Positions 28,196 through 36,284 of a DNA stretch of 59,637 nucleotides are shown piece after piece. The stretch is from VGSZ01 sp044349155. GTDB taxonomy: Bacteria > Myxococcota > UBA727 > VGSZ01. Each line of letters opens with the position of its first letter. Positions within the stretch are counted from its first letter, which is position 1. The translations under genes and the position numbers were made by a program. The stretch spans positions 1 to 59,637 of the forward strand of contig JBIKRQ010000005.1 in the NCBI GenBank assembly GCA_044349155.1, given 5' to 3'. The notes under the pieces were generated by a model. It had not been told where the DNA came from. It saw nothing but the letters and a program-made list of their open reading frames with translations, and did no database searches.

Positions 28196-30255
28196 TGGCA
28201 CGTGGGAACAAACGTCGACGTCGACGTGAGTGGCTGGTGGTGGGTGTTGTTGTCGCGTTGTTGGCGTCAGCAGTCGTCGCGCGCCACTTCTACCTGCGCT
28301 ACCCGCGCCGCGAGACGCCAGCGGTTGCTGGGATTGCAACACCCGCTGCTGTCGATGCGGCGCTGTCGAAGATCGCCCTGCTTCGCCAGGGCACGACGAT
28401 CGCCACAGCGGTCCATGTCGGTGACGTCGGCGACCGCAGCTATTTCCTCGCCAAAGAGTCGCCAGGCAGTGGCCCCTTTGCCGTTGCGGATAGCCCCAAA
28501 GGGGCCATGCATCCCGCCACGTTGTTCGCGAACGACAGCGTGCTCGGCGTGGCGCTGTTTGAGACCGAAAAGTGGCGCGAAGGCACGGTCACGCCGTTGG
28601 TGTCGATGCGTGCAGCCATCGGCAGTGTCGTGTTCACCGCGTCGTTTGCCAACGTTGCTCGCGCCGACGTGTCGCAGGTGTTGTTGACGTCGAGTCGTGT
28701 GCGCGGGCCCGTCGCCGACCTGCCCGACGCCGAGGCTGATGCGCAGCGCCCGTGGCTCGCGCTTGAGTCGTCTGTCTCGGGTCAGGATGCTGGTGGCCTC
28801 GTGTTCACGACCAGCGGCGCGGCGATCGGCGTGACGGTCGGCCCGGGGCGCTACGTCGGCGGCGAGGCGCTCGTTCGGTTTGCGCGGCGCACCGGTCGCT
28901 TCACGGTCGCCACCGCGTCGCGCCGCTCTGACCCCGACCCCGACCACGTCGTGCCACCCACGCCAACGCTCGCCACCGTCGCTGGCGCGCCTGCGTTTGT
29001 GGTGCATGCTGGCGTGGCCGCATCGGCCGTCCTCGTGCCTGGTGTGTCGAGCCTCGGGCCCAACGCCGAGCTGCGCATCGACGGCATCTCGTATCCCGTC
29101 ACAAAGACGCAGCTCGTGCCGCAAGGTGTGCTGGCCGTCGCGCAGGTCATCTTGAAAAGGCCGTCGAACAACCGACAGGTGTTCAAGCCCGGGCGCTTTG
29201 CGACCATCACCGCACCCGACGGCACCAGCAGTGCGCTCGCGATCGCGGCGGTATCTGATCGCGAAGTCTGGCTCGACGCTTTCTCCGGGCCTCCGGTTGA
29301 ACGTGGGATCGTGCATACCGAGGGCGAGATCGTGGGTGTGCTGGGGCCGCCGGCCTCTGGTGGCCTGCAGGCTGTCGTGCCGGTCAGCGCGCTGGAGGAC
29401 GTGGTCATCCCGCACATCCGCAGCCACATCGCCGACGTGTTCTGCATGCAGGTGCACTGCAACGTGTTGGAGGCGTTTGTCCTCGAAGACATCATGGGCG
29501 TTGTGCAGCACGTTCGCCTGGTGGTGCTCGACGAGCACGCATCACCCTCTGACGTGCGGTCCGACACCGACTCGCGCGATCCTGTTTTGGCGTCCGTGGC
29601 TGCGACTGACCGGCCGACCGTGATCTCGGGGAGACTGCCCCCGCGCACAGGTACGATCACCGTCGGCCTGCAGCTCGAAGCTGATGGCGCGTTGTTTCGT
29701 TTCGCGCCGCCCCACGTCGACCTGGTGCTCAACAACGGGCTGGCCAAGCGCGTGGTCGCGACCCCCGCCGACACGCACGTGTTGGAGTCGGCGTTGTCTG
29801 GTCACAAAGGCAAAAACGAGGTCGAGCTCTGCCAGCGCAACACGAGCGCCTGCGAAGCGGGATGTCTTGCTGGCCGCACGGCGGACTGCGTGCGCCTCGC
29901 CCACCACATCAAGGCATCGTCGCCGGAGAAGGCGGCGCAGTTGTGGGAGCGTGCCTGTCGCCTGCTCGACGACGAGGGGTGCGCCTCAAGTGGCGAAGCG
30001 TTGTGGCACGGAACAGGCGTTGTGCAGGACCACCAGCGCGCGGCCGACGCCTGGTATGCAGGCTGCTTCTTCTCCGGACCGCAGTCGTGTCTCGTCGCTG
30101 CTGGTTGGATCAACGACGGCAACGAAGATGCGAGCCCGTTCATCGAGAAAGCGTGCGCGCGCGGAAACGCGATGTCTTGCCGAGACCAGGTCCTCACCCC
30201 CGAAGGCCTGCAGCGACGATGGGACAACGTCTTGAACGGACGCGAGCTGCGCTGA
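28195..30255 (+). CDS. Membrane-anchored protein with degenerate trypsin-like domains and Sel1-like repeats
   Basis: The 686-residue protein has a basic N-terminus and one membrane helix (about 14-30). Residues 45-235 resemble an HtrA/S1C fold: 'VTPLVSMRAAIGSVVFTASF' matches the strand before the Ser loop, and 'SGQDAGGLVFTTSGAAIGV' matches GNSGGPLF..GEVIGI. The catalytic Ser is Ala and no His/Asp are found. A second similar block ends 'PPVERGIVHTEGEIVGVLG'. The last 130 residues are Cys-rich Sel1-like repeats ('SPEKAAQLWERACRLLDDEGCASSGEALWHG'). It is likely a pseudoprotease scaffold. It is coupled to the LRR-like gene by TGATG. Confidence 0.75.
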   Translation: MARGNKRRRRREWLVVGVVVALLASAVVARHFYLRYPRRETPAVAGIATPAAVDAALSKIALLRQGTTIATAVHVGDVGDRSYFLAKESPGSGPFAVADSPKGAMHPATLFANDSVLGVALFETEKWREGTVTPLVSMRAAIGSVVFTASFANVARADVSQVLLTSSRVRGPVADLPDAEADAQRPWLALESSVSGQDAGGLVFTTSGAAIGVTVGPGRYVGGEALVRFARRTGRFTVATASRRSDPDPDHVVPPTPTLATVAGAPAFVVHAGVAASAVLVPGVSSLGPNAELRIDGISYPVTKTQLVPQGVLAVAQVILKRPSNNRQVFKPGRFATITAPDGTSSALAIAAVSDREVWLDAFSGPPVERGIVHTEGEIVGVLGPPASGGLQAVVPVSALEDVVIPHIRSHIADVFCMQVHCNVLEAFVLEDIMGVVQHVRLVVLDEHASPSDVRSDTDSRDPVLASVAATDRPTVISGRLPPRTGTITVGLQLEADGALFRFAPPHVDLVLNNGLAKRVVATPADTHVLESALSGHKGKNEVELCQRNTSACEAGCLAGRTADCVRLAHHIKASSPEKAAQLWERACRLLDDEGCASSGEALWHGTGVVQDHQRAADAWYAGCFFSGPQSCLVAAGWINDGNEDASPFIEKACARGNAMSCRDQVLTPEGLQRRWDNVLNGRELR

Positions 30256-30298
30256 AGGCTGCAACCGTGGGCGGCACGAGTGCTTCGCGCTTGATCCA

Positions 30299-30314
30299 AC
30301 CAGTGGTAAGATTG
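30299..30314 (+). repeat. Second copy of the 16-bp repeat
   Basis: The 16-mer ACCAGTGGTAAGATTG seen at 25474-25489 recurs here, in the 61-nt gap between the convergent stops at 30255 and 30317. Confidence 0.5.
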
Positions 30315-30316
30315 GC

Positions 30317-31981
30317 TCACTCAGCGACAGCGGGCTCGATCAACGATGGCGTCGACGACGACGGCGGTACGTCGGTGATCACGCGCTGCGGTGGTGCGGC
30401 GGTGCGTTCGGCAACGGGGTCGATGCGCACCACCCCTTCCTGGTTCACGATCACGCGCGAGCGCGACAGATGCCGCACCGCGGTGGGGTCGTCTTGCGCG
30501 CCCGTGGTCGTCTCGACGACGAGGTTGAGGTGGTACACCTTCGGCATCTCGGCGCGCGCGAAGGTGCCCGTGCTCGGATCGTAGAAGGCGACGTCGTCGA
30601 TCGGGTCGTCGAGCCGCTTGAGGATCTCGTCGAGCGACAAGCGCACCAGCTCCTGCACACCAAAGCCCGCCGGCACCGGTGCATCGCCACCGTCGAACAC
30701 GAGGCGCCGCCGGTAACACAACACATGCTCGAGCTCGGCCACGCCACGCACCGTGCGCTGCCGCTTGCGCAGCTCGTCCACGGCCGCGGGGATGCCGTCG
30801 TCTTTCACCCAGCGCACCTGCTCCGACGCGCGCCCCGCCAACTTGCCAAGGCCCGCACACTCGAGAGCCTCGCCGACGATGGCGACGTTGTGGTCCCACG
30901 GCAGCAGCTTCTTGGTGAGGCTGACGCGTGCCCATTCCTTGATGCGGTCCTTCAGGATGTAGGCGCCAACGGCTGCTGAAAACAGCACCAACGATTGCTC
31001 GCCCGACAACCCGCCCTGCAACAGCGGCACCTGCGCCAACGTCGCCCACGTCGCCGCCAACCCCGCGGCCGCCATCGCCGCACTGTTGCGAAACAACGGG
31101 TCGGTGCGGCCCTGACGCGTGTCGACGTACAGCGCGCGCTGCATCTCTTTTTTCAACACACCCTGGCGATACGTGAAGTGCTCGGGCGACGTGTGCGCCG
31201 TCCCCGTGGGTGTGGGAAATCCCTGCTCGCGTCGACGACGGTGCACCGCTTCGGCTGCGGCCGCCACCGCCAGGCGCATCGAGAGTGCTGTGCCTTTGCC
31301 ATCGCGCAACGCCACGCAGTCATCGATGGCGCGCGCCAGTTCGGCGAGGCGTTCGTCGACGACGGCCGAGGCGAATTCTTCGGCAAAGCTCAACGACGGC
31401 AACAACGTGGGGGCGGCCACCGAGCGATACGCGCGCGCCTTCGCTCGCAAACGCCGCACAGCCCCCAGGGCCCTTTGCACGTCGACACCGCATGCGCGCA
31501 CGTCGTCGAGCAACCTGGTCATGTCGTCGCCGGCTTCAAGCGCACGCAAGCGATGAATCAGGTGGCGCGTGGTGTTGCTGACCGCATCGGCGAGCTCGGC
31601 ACCCAGGGTTTTGGCGAGCGTGTCGAGGGCCTCGCCGGTGGGCGCGCCATCTTCGAGCAGCATCGGCAGTTGGTGCCGCAAAATCGCGGCGGGGTTTTGC
31701 CCGTGGTCGAGGTCGGCGAAGTCTTTGAGGCTCAAGCCCGGCGCATGCAGACGCATGAAGACGTTGGCGTCGCGGTAGAACTCCTCCGTCGACCACGTCT
31801 GCGGCGAAATACCGAAGCCGCGCGGAAAGTAGAACCACACGCGCGTCTCGTAGGTGACCTCGGCCTCGACGTCGTGGGGCAGCTCAAAGTGCTGACGGAT
31901 CTCGAGCGTGCGCTTGTCGCGCGCCGCCACCTCGAGACGTCGCGGGCCCGTGGCCCGGTTGCTCAAGCGCGTGGCAACCAC
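30317..31981 (-). CDS. Unknown protein with a central membrane hairpin
   Basis: The 554-residue protein starts with a beta-rich segment (LEIRQHFELPHDVEAEVTYETRVWFYFPRGFG), continues with a long helical Ala/Arg-rich region, and has two hydrophobic segments at about 308-350 ('MAAAGLAATWATLAQVPLL', 'SLVLFSAAVGAYILKDRIKEW'). The C-terminal part ends 'SRVIVNQEGVVRIDPVAER'. The first 19 nt overlap the end of the upstream sensor gene, so the two are translationally coupled and probably functionally linked. I do not recognise the family. Confidence 0.78.
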   Translation of the reverse strand: MVATRLSNRATGPRRLEVAARDKRTLEIRQHFELPHDVEAEVTYETRVWFYFPRGFGISPQTWSTEEFYRDANVFMRLHAPGLSLKDFADLDHGQNPAAILRHQLPMLLEDGAPTGEALDTLAKTLGAELADAVSNTTRHLIHRLRALEAGDDMTRLLDDVRACGVDVQRALGAVRRLRAKARAYRSVAAPTLLPSLSFAEEFASAVVDERLAELARAIDDCVALRDGKGTALSMRLAVAAAAEAVHRRRREQGFPTPTGTAHTSPEHFTYRQGVLKKEMQRALYVDTRQGRTDPLFRNSAAMAAAGLAATWATLAQVPLLQGGLSGEQSLVLFSAAVGAYILKDRIKEWARVSLTKKLLPWDHNVAIVGEALECAGLGKLAGRASEQVRWVKDDGIPAAVDELRKRQRTVRGVAELEHVLCYRRRLVFDGGDAPVPAGFGVQELVRLSLDEILKRLDDPIDDVAFYDPSTGTFARAEMPKVYHLNLVVETTTGAQDDPTAVRHLSRSRVIVNQEGVVRIDPVAERTAAPPQRVITDVPPSSSTPSLIEPAVAE

Positions 31982-33432
31982 AGCCGCACCTCGCCAGGCT
32001 CGTCGACGCTGAGGTCACCACCCAGCGGACAAATCAATGGCCGCACCGCTTCGACAAAGCCCGTCGTGAGCGATGCGGTGATCGACAGCCGCACGCGCGT
32101 GGCCTCGACGTGCACATCAACGACCAGCACATCGCCCTTGCCGCTCATGCTGCGCGCACAGCCCTCGAACACGAGCGCCAACCCGCGTGCCAATCGGCCA
32201 TGCACATCGGCGAGCACCACACCGGGCTCGTCGTCGACCTCGATGACCACGCCCACTTCGAACAACGCCGCGCGCGCGCGCTCTTTCGCTTCGTGCAGCA
32301 CATCGGCAAATGGCACCGTGCCCACGTGGGCGTGCACCGAGGGCAGGGTGCTGTCGGCGGTCTCGATGGTTTCGTGGCCCAACAACACCGTGAGCGGTGG
32401 GGCGCCCGGGCGCTTGAGAACGTGCACAGAGCCCTCAAAGCGGCTGCCATCGTCGGCGATGATCACGCACGGCTCAGCATCACCATCGGCCTCAGCTTCG
32501 GCCACAGCGCGTTTAAAGCGGCCACCGGCGGCCACCTGCTGCACCCGTCGACGGGCGTTGGTGCCTTCGAGCCGCAACGCGCGACGCGCGGGACCATTGA
32601 GCGCCAACGGTTCGCCGCCCGGTTCGATGATCACGCACGGCACCGGCAACGCATCCACCAGTTGCGCGAGCACCGCATCGCCCGAGCCCGCGTTTGCCAA
32701 TCGCCGTCGCAAGTCGAGCGCCATCTGGTCGATGGCCCGGCCCGCATCACCCACTTCGTCGTCGCTGACGAGCCCTGCGCGTGCTGACAAATCCCCCGTC
32801 GCCAACGCCTGTGCCGTGGCAATCACCCGACGCAGCGGCCGCAGAAACAACACCACCGACAACAAGCTCAAACCCATCGCCAACGAGATGGCGAGTGCCG
32901 CCGCGTTGCGCGCGAAGCGCTTCAAGTCGGTGGCGGCGGTGAGCACATCGTCGACGTCGTCGGCAAGGCGCAGCACCGGTCCGTCGTCGACCAACCGCGT
33001 GGCGGCGTACAAGGTGTCTTTGCCCGTCGAGGCGCTGAAGCGGCGGGCCATCGACACATCGGCGAGGGGCCGCGCTTGTCGGGCCGCGACGATCTCGGGG
33101 CGTTCGGCGTGGTTGTCACGCGTGGTGCTGTCGCTGTCGAACAAGACCTCGCCCGACGGCGACACCAACGTCACGCGCTGCGGAATCACCGCCGACACCG
33201 CACGCAAGCGTTCGCGCACGCTGTCGGAGTAGGGCATCAACCCCGAGGCCGCGCGGCGGGTGCTGTCCTGCAAACGCGTTTCGGCCTGCTGCAACAAGTC
33301 GGTGCGCAACGCCGAGCGCACATACAAAAATGTTGGCACCGCCGCCGTCGCGACGACGACGAGGTAGCTGATCAACAGCTTGGCCGGCAGCGGAATTCGA
33401 GGCAGGCGACGTCGTGGCACGAGCTCAGACAT
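31963..33432 (-). CDS. Histidine-kinase-like receptor lacking catalytic boxes
   Basis: The 489-residue protein has a classical sensor-kinase front: a membrane helix (about 18-36), a periplasmic sensing domain, a second helix (about 178-197), and a HAMP domain ('RPLRRVIATAQALATGDLSARAGLVSDDEVGDAGRAIDQMALDL'). A PAS-like domain follows ('LVDALPVPCVIIEPGGEPLALNGPARRAL'). The region where the phospho-acceptor H-box and ATP-binding N, G1 and G2 boxes should be lacks them: there is no HE.R.PL and no DxGxG, only 'VLADVHGRLARGLALVFEGCAR'. It is either a pseudokinase or a signalling receptor of a different output type. It overlaps the next gene. Confidence 0.8.
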   Translation of the reverse strand: MSELVPRRRLPRIPLPAKLLISYLVVVATAAVPTFLYVRSALRTDLLQQAETRLQDSTRRAASGLMPYSDSVRERLRAVSAVIPQRVTLVSPSGEVLFDSDSTTRDNHAERPEIVAARQARPLADVSMARRFSASTGKDTLYAATRLVDDGPVLRLADDVDDVLTAATDLKRFARNAAALAISLAMGLSLLSVVLFLRPLRRVIATAQALATGDLSARAGLVSDDEVGDAGRAIDQMALDLRRRLANAGSGDAVLAQLVDALPVPCVIIEPGGEPLALNGPARRALRLEGTNARRRVQQVAAGGRFKRAVAEAEADGDAEPCVIIADDGSRFEGSVHVLKRPGAPPLTVLLGHETIETADSTLPSVHAHVGTVPFADVLHEAKERARAALFEVGVVIEVDDEPGVVLADVHGRLARGLALVFEGCARSMSGKGDVLVVDVHVEATRVRLSITASLTTGFVEAVRPLICPLGGDLSVDEPGEVRLWLPRA

Positions 33433-33841
33433 GGGTCTGATCGATATACGTCACATGCTCGTGACCTGCACGTCACACAGCGTCAGCGTCGATCTTCGCC
33501 ATCGATCTTCGCCAGCGACTCGCGCAGCAGCTCGACGTGGAAGGAAAGTGCTTCGCGAACTGCTTTGCGAGCACCTCTGAGTCGGTCGCAATCAACTGTA
33601 GGGTTGAAGCGTACTCCGCGAGCCTCGAACGGGCGTCGGCCGTCGTCGTGCGCTCGTTGCCGTCGAGGTCGCCGCGGCCGCTTCCGCACCTCGGCAATGC
33701 ATGGCGTTGGCCAACCTTCACGAGCCATTCTGAAGACACAACGCTGTCCACACGAGCACGGCGAACGACGCGCGCTCGCCTCGTCGCTCGAGCTCGGCCA
33801 ACGCAGAAGTGGTACCAACGCCTGGAAACACCGGGGGCGTG
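33433..33841. other. 409-nt intergenic region, possibly holding a decayed minus-strand gene
   Basis: No intact gene is convincing. On the minus strand one frame gives a coding-like run ('ARSRLAEYASTLQLIATDSEVLAKQFAKHF', about 33660-33550). It then turns poor, while another frame continues well to a stop at 33483 ('VREALSFHVELLRESLAKIDGEDRR'). Joining them would need one frameshift, so a pseudogene is possible. The promoters of the two divergent neighbours must also lie here. Confidence 0.3.
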
Positions 33842-34357
33842 ATGAAGGAAACCTGGATCGCTGCAGCGCTGTTGGTCACATCGTGCGGTGGCGAGGTCAT
33901 CGTCACGGACGAGCAGCGGGTGAACAGCGTCGTCAGCGGGCCACTGTTGGTCGGCACGTTCGCTGTGACGGGTGTGTGCCAGGGCGGGGCGTTGCAGGTG
34001 CTGCCGCCCGCTGAGCTCACCGCGCTGACGGTCGAGACAACGCTCGCCTGCCTCGACCCGACCTCGTGCACGTCGACGCCCGAGACGTACGCGCTGGCCA
34101 GCGAGGGTGACCCGATCACCGAAACCACGTTTGAAGGCATCGTCCCCCTCTCCGGCGAGGTCGACGAGGATGGCGTCTTTCAGCTCGACGTCGCGTGGGG
34201 TGGCCAGCCGCCAGACTGCGACGCCGACGGCACCATGATCGCGATGGTTTCCAACCTCTGGCGACATCAGGGCGACCGCTGGTGCCGATCACCCGAGGAC
34301 TGTCTGCCAGCCGACCTCGTCGCTGCTCGTCTCGAGGAGCTCGCAGAACAACCCTGA
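33842..34357 (+). CDS. Small lipoprotein, unknown function
   Basis: The 171-residue protein has a short signal peptide with lipobox VTSC. The mature part is acidic and contains several Cys ('TLACLDPTSCTSTPETY', 'PPDCDADGT', 'WCRSPEDCLPADL') that may form disulfides. The ATG at 33842 starts the signal peptide; an in-frame ATG at 33809 would add 11 residues. It converges on the membrane protein at 34365 with only 7 nt between stops. No family is recognised. Confidence 0.75.
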   Translation: MKETWIAAALLVTSCGGEVIVTDEQRVNSVVSGPLLVGTFAVTGVCQGGALQVLPPAELTALTVETTLACLDPTSCTSTPETYALASEGDPITETTFEGIVPLSGEVDEDGVFQLDVAWGGQPPDCDADGTMIAMVSNLWRHQGDRWCRSPEDCLPADLVAARLEELAEQP

Positions 34358-34364
34358 GCTCGGC

Positions 34365-34970
34365 TCAGCCATCCACAGCGGGCGAGCGGCGCTGGAGACG
34401 AGCGAGCTCGACGAGGGGACGCGCCAGCATCAGCGTCCACGTGAGCAACATGAGCACCGCTGTGGGCACAAACAGGGCGGCCCCCACGCGCGCCACGCCC
34501 GCACCGGCGAAGCGCACGACCACCGGCAGCAGCAGGTGCAGCAGCGTCGACAGCGAGCCCACGACGAGGACCGCCACTTTTCGGCGCGTTGAGATCGCAC
34601 ACATCATGAAGATGTGACCCACGATCAACAGCACCACGGGCATGGTGAAGCTGTGAAAGTGAAACGTCTCCATCACCTGGCGCGCTGATTTCTCGACGTG
34701 CAGGGCGGCCTTCGCGTCGTCGCTCACCACTTCGTCGGGCAGCGCGATCGCGGGACCATCGGTGGCCACCGGTGCCGCTGTCGTCGTCGTCGCGTCGTCG
34801 CCGCGGTAGTAGCGGACCACCGTGGCGCTGTCGGTGCCGAAGCCGTCGTCGTGCGCGAGCCACGCACTCGTCCACACGCCAAACAGCATGAACAGGCAAA
34901 AGCCCGCGTACAGCACGCGCGCCTCGAGCGAGAGCTGCTGCAATGGAAAGGGACGGGCAAACGCACGCAT
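34365..34970 (-). CDS. Four-helix membrane protein with intramembrane His, possibly haem-binding
   Basis: The 201-residue protein has four membrane segments (about 20-40, 107-126, 131-155 and 160-183) and one periplasmic or cytoplasmic loop of 60 residues between the first two. His residues lie in or next to helices 2 and 3 (ETFHFHSFTMP, LIVGHIFMM, LLHLLLP). That pattern suits b-type haem ligation, but no family motif is certain. It lies on the same strand as the FMN-binding/porin/haem operon, separated from it by the insertion-broken gene. It may be the membrane electron conduit for that system. Confidence 0.7.
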   Translation of the reverse strand: MRAFARPFPLQQLSLEARVLYAGFCLFMLFGVWTSAWLAHDDGFGTDSATVVRYYRGDDATTTTAAPVATDGPAIALPDEVVSDDAKAALHVEKSARQVMETFHFHSFTMPVVLLIVGHIFMMCAISTRRKVAVLVVGSLSTLLHLLLPVVVRFAGAGVARVGAALFVPTAVLMLLTWTLMLARPLVELARLQRRSPAVDG

Positions 34971-35194
34971 CGTGGTGTCCTTACAGATGCACCGCCAAAA
35001 GTCAGGTCGTCGTCGTCGTTGCTCACCGACACCACATCCTCGGACTGGCTTGCGATGCTTGCAGGGGCTGAATCATCCACCTGCTGTGAATGGCTGATGT
35101 GAGGTTTGGGAGAACATCCGAGAGAGTGCCGCACGCCTCGCGCTGACGTTGTGAAACACTTTCGCTCTCAAGGGCGTCGGGCTACAGCGTCGCC

Positions 35195-35745
35195 ATGAAC
35201 GATGTGTCGCAACGCTTGCCGGCCGTGTTTGCGCTGCACAAGCCGCATCTGGTCGACGAGGCATTGGGTGTGGCGGCGTGGTTCACCGAGCCCCTTGGCG
35301 TGCTCACCACGTTCTTGCAGCCCCGACCCATCGACGCCGACGTCGCCCATTTCATCACCGAGGTTTTGCACGTCGAGGTGCAACGTCGACGACGACCTGG
35401 CCAACGCACCGTTGCCCTTCACGATTCGACCGCTTGCGGTCGAATTCATATTGATATTCGTGCACTTGGCGGAACGCCAAGTGCACGAATTGGTCATTGG
35501 CGACCAGCTACACAACATCGGTTCGGTTGCAGCTCACGCAGTGGACGTGGAGCCACCGCGAAGACTTTTCCCATGTCGCATTGGTCGGCCCACAAGGCGA
35601 AAGTCCACTGTTGAAGATGGGCGCTCAGGTCAGCGCGGCCGCGATGGCGGCTGTTGGCTTCCCGTTTGAAATCAAAGACAGCCTCGACGAGGTCGTCGAC
35701 CGGCTTGCCTTGATCCCGTCGACCAACACCCGCGCGTTGGCTTGA
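35195..35745 (+). pseudogene. Gene broken by a 65-nt hairpin element
   Basis: The frame from the ATG at 35195 codes well up to 35424 ('VDEALGVAAWFTEPLGVLTTFLQ', 'RTVALH'). A different frame codes well from 35490 to the stop at 35745 ('LQLTQWTWSHREDFSHVALVG', 'LLKMGAQVSAAAMAAVGFPFEI'). Between them sits the 65-nt element. Removing 35425-35489 joins the two halves as 'TVALHDWSLATSY' in one frame of 161 residues. The intact paralogue at 24988 has 'LVVFNDWQLMTNY' at the same point. With the insert, translation from the normal start ends at a premature stop. Function is unknown. Confidence 0.85.
35425..35489 (-). mobile_element. 65-nt double-hairpin element, copy 1, inserted in a gene
   Basis: Read on the minus strand the unit is hairpin 1 (33 nt: 15-bp perfect stem TTCGTGCACTTGGCG with a 3-nt loop), a 12-nt linker TATCAATATGAA, and hairpin 2 (20 nt: 9-bp stem TTCGACCGC with loop AA). 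It starts TTC and ends GAA. It differs from copy 2 at only five positions. It interrupts the gene 35195-35745 exactly, with no evident target-site duplication consistent with the frame. No transposase is encoded. Confidence 0.85.
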
Positions 35746-35752
35746 GGCCCGG

Positions 35753-36283
35753 TCAGGGCCGCGTCGTCGCTGCGGCACGTTGTGCGCGCGCTGTGGCGAT
35801 CAGCTCGACCGCCCGCGCCACCGCCCGCTTGCTGCTCTTGACCGACAACGTCGCACCCGAGATGGCGTCGACGTCGTCGAGACTCTTGGCGGGGGCGCCA
35901 ACGAACTGGTTCAAAAAACGCGGCGAACGAATCTCGCTGCCGTAGGCCTCGCGGTAGGCCATCACTTCCACGCGCACCACGCGGCCACTGGCATCAGCGG
36001 CGATGCCGAAGGTGATGGGCTCGTGCTGGCCAATCTCCTCGACGACAACGGCGAAGCCATCGACCACCCCGTGGGATTCAGCGACGTAGACCACGTCGGC
36101 CTTCTTCTGCCCCGGCTGCTTGTCGAACTGGATGAAGTTCACCTTCTCGCTGGCCTTGAAGAACTCCTTCAACACGGCGGTGGTCGAGAAAAACGAGCCG
36201 GTCGTCGAGGCCGCAATGGCCGACAGCGACGACACCAACACCAACACCCCGACACCCAGCGCACGCTTCACCATCACGTCCAC
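35753..36283 (-). CDS. Periplasmic FMN-binding domain protein
   Basis: The product is 176 residues with a signal peptide (about 1-25; a second ATG at 36274 is possible). It ends in an FMN-binding domain with the flavinylation motif DAISGATLSVKS; the acceptor is Thr145. This is the NqrC/RnfG-type D-x-x-SGAT signature, to which ApbE attaches FMN through the Thr. 'VMAYREAYGSEIRSPRFLNQFVG' is also typical of the family. It follows the porin gene after 1 nt and is the last gene of the Fur-controlled operon. It is inferred to be a periplasmic one-electron carrier, perhaps for iron reduction. Confidence 0.9.
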   Translation of the reverse strand: MDVMVKRALGVGVLVLVSSLSAIAASTTGSFFSTTAVLKEFFKASEKVNFIQFDKQPGQKKADVVYVAESHGVVDGFAVVVEEIGQHEPITFGIAADASGRVVRVEVMAYREAYGSEIRSPRFLNQFVGAPAKSLDDVDAISGATLSVKSSKRAVARAVELIATARAQRAAATTRP

Positions 36284-36284
36284 C

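Noticed and set aside
28267..29538. Minus-strand open frame opposite the 28195 gene
   Set aside because: It has shadow-type composition (Arg/His-rich) and no start context; the plus-strand gene is coupled to its neighbour.
33483..33818. 111-codon minus-strand frame as a gene
   Set aside because: Only the last third looks coding and the N-terminal part is Arg/Ser/Cys-rich. I recorded the region as a possible decayed gene instead.
35420..35488. CACGA as a 5-bp target-site duplication of the element
   Set aside because: CACGA occurs on both sides, but treating it as a duplication makes the insert 64 nt and puts the downstream part in the wrong frame. Removal of 65 nt restores the coding frame.
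35425..35489. Integron attC site
   Set aside because: The element lacks the conserved GTTRRRY/RYYYAAC ends and no integrase is present; it also sits inside a gene, not between cassettes.
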